Assembly (NCBI GenBank): GCA_039028695.1
Contig: JBCCHN010000182.1
Location: 1 to 8,211 of the forward strand
DNA from: JANQKX01 sp039028695
Lineage (GTDB): Bacteria; Pseudomonadota; Alphaproteobacteria; Kiloniellales; Kiloniellaceae
Direction: 5' to 3'
Length of the DNA stretch: 8,211 bases
The position numbers were made by a program, and so were the translations under genes. Each line of letters starts with the position of its first letter. Within the stretch, counting starts at the first letter, position 1. The notes beneath the pieces are model-generated. The model was not told the DNA's origin, searched no databases, and saw only the letters and a program-made list of their open reading frames with translations. This document shows positions 5,931-8,211 of the stretch, piece by piece.

Positions 5931-6896
5931 GTGAGCGAAAAACCGATCATCGTTGTCGGGCGCAAATTGACTGGCGAGGTCGAGGCGCGTTTAAAACGGG
6001 ACTATGCGCCTCGTTTGAACCCTGATGACCGCTGCTACAGCAGCGATGAGCTCGTCGCGCTGTGTGAGGGGGCCGCGGCGGTTTTGCCCTGCCACACCGA
6101 ACATCTCTCGTCTGAAGTCATTGAAAAATTGCCTGAATCTTTGCAGGCGATCGTGAATTATTCGGTCGGCGTGGATCATGTGGACTTGGAAGCTGCTAAG
6201 GCTCGCGGCCTTATCGTTACCAACACGCCAGATGTGCTCTCGGCCGCGACGGCTGAAATCGCCCTGTTGCTCATGTTGGGCGCCGCCCGCCGGGCGAGCG
6301 AGGGTGAGCGCCTGGTCCGTCAGGCGGAGTGGCGTGATTGGAGCCCCAGTTTCATGGTTGGCACCCAGATGACGGGCAAGCGGTTAGGAATCCTTGGCAT
6401 GGGCCGGGTCGGTCAGCTAGTGGCCCGTCGTGCCCGGGGATTTGATATGGAGATCCACTATCATAATCGCCGCCGTTTGCCTGATGACCTTTCGAAGGGA
6501 GCGATTTATCACTCCACTGTCGAGGAATTGCTTCCCAACTGCGATTTTTTGTCTCTTCATTGCCCCGCCACGGCGGACAACGTGGGCATTATCAATTGGG
6601 AGCGGCTTTCCCTACTGCCGACCGGCGCGATTCTAATCAACACGGCGCGTGGTGCCTTGATCGATGAAGGAGCGTTGTTCGAAGCTCTTGAAAGCGGCAT
6701 GCTCGGCGCCGTGGGGTTGGATGTCTATAACAATGAACCAAGTATTGACCCTGCGTTCCGTGACTTAAAGAATGCATTTTTGCTACCGCACATCGGTAGC
6801 GCGACCCAAGAAACCCGTGTTGCCATGGGGCATCGCGCGTTGGACAATCTGGATGCCATCATCGCAGGAAAGGAGCCGAAAGACCGTGTGGCTTAA
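5931..6896 (+). CDS. D-2-hydroxyacid dehydrogenase (glyoxylate/hydroxypyruvate reductase type)
   Basis: With the start at GTG 5931 this is a 321-residue member of the D-isomer 2-hydroxyacid dehydrogenases. The nucleotide-binding loop is LGILGMGRVGQLVARRARGF, with the GxGxxG glycines at 156, 158 and 161. The residue normally acidic after strand 2 is replaced in HYHNRRR, which points to NADP(H). The catalytic set is Arg240 (NTARGALIDE), Glu269 (DVYNNEP) and His287 (LLPHIGSATQET). The substrate-binding loop VNYSVGVDHVD is also present. Closest in look are glyoxylate/hydroxypyruvate reductases and D-glycerate dehydrogenases, which interconvert 2-oxo and D-2-hydroxy acids in the cytoplasm. An in-frame GTG at 5886 would add 15 unconserved residues (MVSRTGRDGPCECNL). 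It lacks a ribosome site, whereas a weak TGAG lies 9 bases before 5931. Control is probably through the palindrome at 5860. The exact substrate is not decided. Confidence 0.9.
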   Translation: MSEKPIIVVGRKLTGEVEARLKRDYAPRLNPDDRCYSSDELVALCEGAAAVLPCHTEHLSSEVIEKLPESLQAIVNYSVGVDHVDLEAAKARGLIVTNTPDVLSAATAEIALLLMLGAARRASEGERLVRQAEWRDWSPSFMVGTQMTGKRLGILGMGRVGQLVARRARGFDMEIHYHNRRRLPDDLSKGAIYHSTVEELLPNCDFLSLHCPATADNVGIINWERLSLLPTGAILINTARGALIDEGALFEALESGMLGAVGLDVYNNEPSIDPAFRDLKNAFLLPHIGSATQETRVAMGHRALDNLDAIIAGKEPKDRVA

Positions 6897-7004
6897 CATT
6901 TGGTAAGGCCGACTGGGCATGGGCGATGTCATCTTGTTCCTTCAATGGGCTTCGTGATACGCTGCGGCCCCGCTAGCCAAGCCAAAGTAAAAACAAACTC
7001 TATT

Positions 7005-7010
7005 AGGGAG
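7005..7010 (+). promoter_or_regulatory. Shine-Dalgarno AGGGAG for the GTG start
   Basis: AGGGAG, 7 bases before GTG 7018, supports this start for the TRAP solute-binding protein. The 121 bases between the dehydrogenase and this gene hold no clear terminator. A weak candidate promoter is TTGTTC (6934-6939) with GATACG (6956-6961). Confidence 0.7.
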
Positions 7011-7017
7011 ACTTATT

Positions 7018-8136
7018 GTGACTGAGAAGAAGTCCAAGCATACGAGACGAAATTTCCTTAAAACCGGCGCCGTTACGGCAGCCGGCGCAGCGGCTGCCAC
7101 CCTTGCGGCCCCCCATGTGGCCAAGGCGGCCACCACGCTTAAGGTCCAGGCGGCCTGGGGCGGCGGTATCTTCCTTGAATTCGCCGAAGACTATGTGGAC
7201 AAGGTCAACCGCATGTCCGGTGGTGCCATGAAGATCGACCTCTTGGGGGTCGGCGCGGTGGTGAAAACCGCCGAAATGCAGACAGCCGTCCATAAGGGCG
7301 TTCTGGACGGCGCCCACCTGGTTACTGCTTATTGGTATTCTAAGAGTCCCTCGGCATCGCTCTTTGGCACGGGTCCCTGCTGGGGCTGGAACGCCAATCA
7401 GCTGCTGGGCTGGATCCAATACGGTGGCGGTAAGGAGCTCTATTACGAGCTGATGGATGCGCTGCAGCTTGACATCGTCGGCTTCTTCAACAGCCCCATG
7501 CCAGCGCAGCCCTTTGGCTGGTTCAAGGAAGAAATGAAGGATCCCAGCCAAATGCGGGGCCTGAAATATCGTACGGTTGGTTTGGCCGCGGACGTGCTTC
7601 AGGAAATGGGTATGTCGGTTGTGCAGCTACCGGGCGGTGAAATTCAGCCGGCCATGAAGAGCGGTCTGATCGATGCGGCCGAGTTCAACAATCCCACCTC
7701 GGATAAAGACTTCGGCATGCAGGATGTGTCCAAGCATTACCACCTTGCTTCTTTCCATCAGAGCCAGGAATGCTTTGAAATCATCTTTAATAAGACGCTC
7801 TTCAATAATCTCTCGGCTGAGCAGCAGGCGATTTTGGAGGTGGCCTCCGAAGCCGCATCGTCTGATATGAGCTGGAAGTATCAAGATCGCTATTCCAATG
7901 ATCTGATCCGACTTGAGCGGGATCATGCGGTGAACGTTTATCGCACCCCGGACGGCATCATGGATGCCCAACTTCAGGCGTGGGACACAGTGGTTGATCG
8001 TTTTGTCGGTGAAGACGAGTTCTTTAAGCGGGTCGTGGAATCCCAGAAGGCCTGGGCCGCACGGGTGGTCCGCTACGAGCTCTTGAACGCGCCGAACTAC
8101 CAAGGCGCTTACGAGCACTACTATGGCTCTCTCTAA
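7018..8136 (+). CDS. TRAP transporter solute-binding protein (DctP family), Tat-exported
   Basis: A 372-residue periplasmic binding protein. A twin-arginine signal is clear: TRRNFLK (residues 9-15), an Ala-rich hydrophobic stretch (17-31), and a cleavage site after AKA (37). The mature protein begins with the usual strand TTLKVQAAW. Family landmarks include GLKYRTVG (181-188), where the conserved Arg185 pairs with the carboxylate of the ligand. They also include VQLPGGEIQPAMKSGLIDAAEF (202-223), the DctP signature around a conserved Glu, and NLSAEQQAILEVASEAA (264-280). This resembles the TakP/mannitol-chloroaromatic group, which binds 2-oxo acids and related carboxylates. In a TRAP system it delivers ligand to a DctQM-type membrane pair driven by ion gradients. 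No permease gene lies upstream, and none begins in the 75 bases downstream. The neighbouring hydroxyacid dehydrogenase is compatible with a hydroxy- or keto-acid ligand, but that is inference. Confidence 0.93.
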   Translation: MTEKKSKHTRRNFLKTGAVTAAGAAAATLAAPHVAKAATTLKVQAAWGGGIFLEFAEDYVDKVNRMSGGAMKIDLLGVGAVVKTAEMQTAVHKGVLDGAHLVTAYWYSKSPSASLFGTGPCWGWNANQLLGWIQYGGGKELYYELMDALQLDIVGFFNSPMPAQPFGWFKEEMKDPSQMRGLKYRTVGLAADVLQEMGMSVVQLPGGEIQPAMKSGLIDAAEFNNPTSDKDFGMQDVSKHYHLASFHQSQECFEIIFNKTLFNNLSAEQQAILEVASEAASSDMSWKYQDRYSNDLIRLERDHAVNVYRTPDGIMDAQLQAWDTVVDRFVGEDEFFKRVVESQKAWAARVVRYELLNAPNYQGAYEHYYGSL

Positions 8137-8171
8137 AGAGAGAGGCGAACGCCAATAGATTGATCAAGACT

Positions 8172-8200
8172 GGGGCGGCCGAACACGCCGCCCCTTTCCT
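8172..8200 (+). terminator. rho-independent terminator after the TRAP binding protein
   Basis: An 8-base perfect GC stem, GGGGCGGC (8172-8179) and GCCGCCCC (8187-8194), with a 7-base loop, followed by TTTCCTT. It lies 35 bases after the TAA. The T run is short but the stem is strong. In TRAP loci such hairpins may end the transcript or reduce read-through from the abundant binding protein into the permease genes. Confidence 0.75.
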
Positions 8201-8211
8201 TGATTGTAGCA

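Noticed and set aside
5746..5934. A 62-codon plus-strand open frame whose TGA overlaps the dehydrogenase GTG start (GTGA), as in a leader peptide.
   Set aside because: It runs through the candidate promoter and palindrome, has no ribosome site, and its composition (Lys/Ile-rich, then random) looks like translated AT-rich spacer.
7003..7551. A 182-codon minus-strand open frame opposite the TRAP binding protein.
   Set aside because: The plus frame has a Tat signal, a ribosome site and DctP motifs; the antisense frame has none.
1..8211. CRISPR arrays, tRNA or rRNA genes, insertion-sequence ends, phage or toxin-antitoxin genes.
   Set aside because: Looked for on both strands; no spaced repeats, cloverleaf-like sequence, terminal repeats or recognisable proteins of these kinds were seen by eye.

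Overview
The window looks like ordinary chromosomal sequence from a Gram-negative proteobacterium, most likely an alphaproteobacterium of the Rhodospirillales kind. The reasons are moderate-to-high GC with frequent GTG starts, a Tat-exported TRAP-type solute-binding protein, a periplasmic PepSY protein and a SYLF-domain protein. This placement is inferred from gene content, not from a marker gene. I see no rRNA, tRNA, CRISPR array, phage gene, transposase or toxin-antitoxin pair.

Layout. The left part (1-1319) has the 3' end of a SYLF/Ysc84-like lipid-binding protein gene and a small alpha/beta hydrolase, both on plus. Facing them on minus are a small exported PepSY protein and a class I SAM-dependent methyltransferase. 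The methyltransferase is divergent, across a 137-base spacer, from a YcaQ/AlkX-type winged-helix DNA glycosylase on plus. Next comes a minus-strand block. Read in its own direction it contains an unrecognised four-helix membrane protein (TTG start), an SDR oxidoreductase and a decayed relic of tryptophan 2,3-dioxygenase (TDO). The right part, on plus, has a D-2-hydroxyacid dehydrogenase and a Tat-exported TRAP solute-binding protein followed by a hairpin terminator.

The most informative find is the TDO relic at 3770-4054. It joins an early TDO segment (the HDEMLFI..HQ..ELW region) directly to the extreme C-terminus of the same family (VDHF.LSTFLI.R) in another frame. Everything between is missing, including the haem-ligating histidine and glycine-rich loop. 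Its 5' end abuts the SDR stop codon.

A second notable site is a perfect 10-base palindrome, TGGTATACCA, just after a possible promoter in front of the hydroxyacid dehydrogenase. It resembles operators of GntR-family (FadR/UxuR-like) regulators. The orphan membrane gene and the spacer beside it are clearly more AT-rich than the surroundings.

How the genes work together. A hydroxyacid dehydrogenase next to a TRAP solute-binding protein could be part of organic-acid uptake and oxidation, but no shared regulatory site is visible. The other genes look like independent units. I find no convincing undescribed multi-gene system here.
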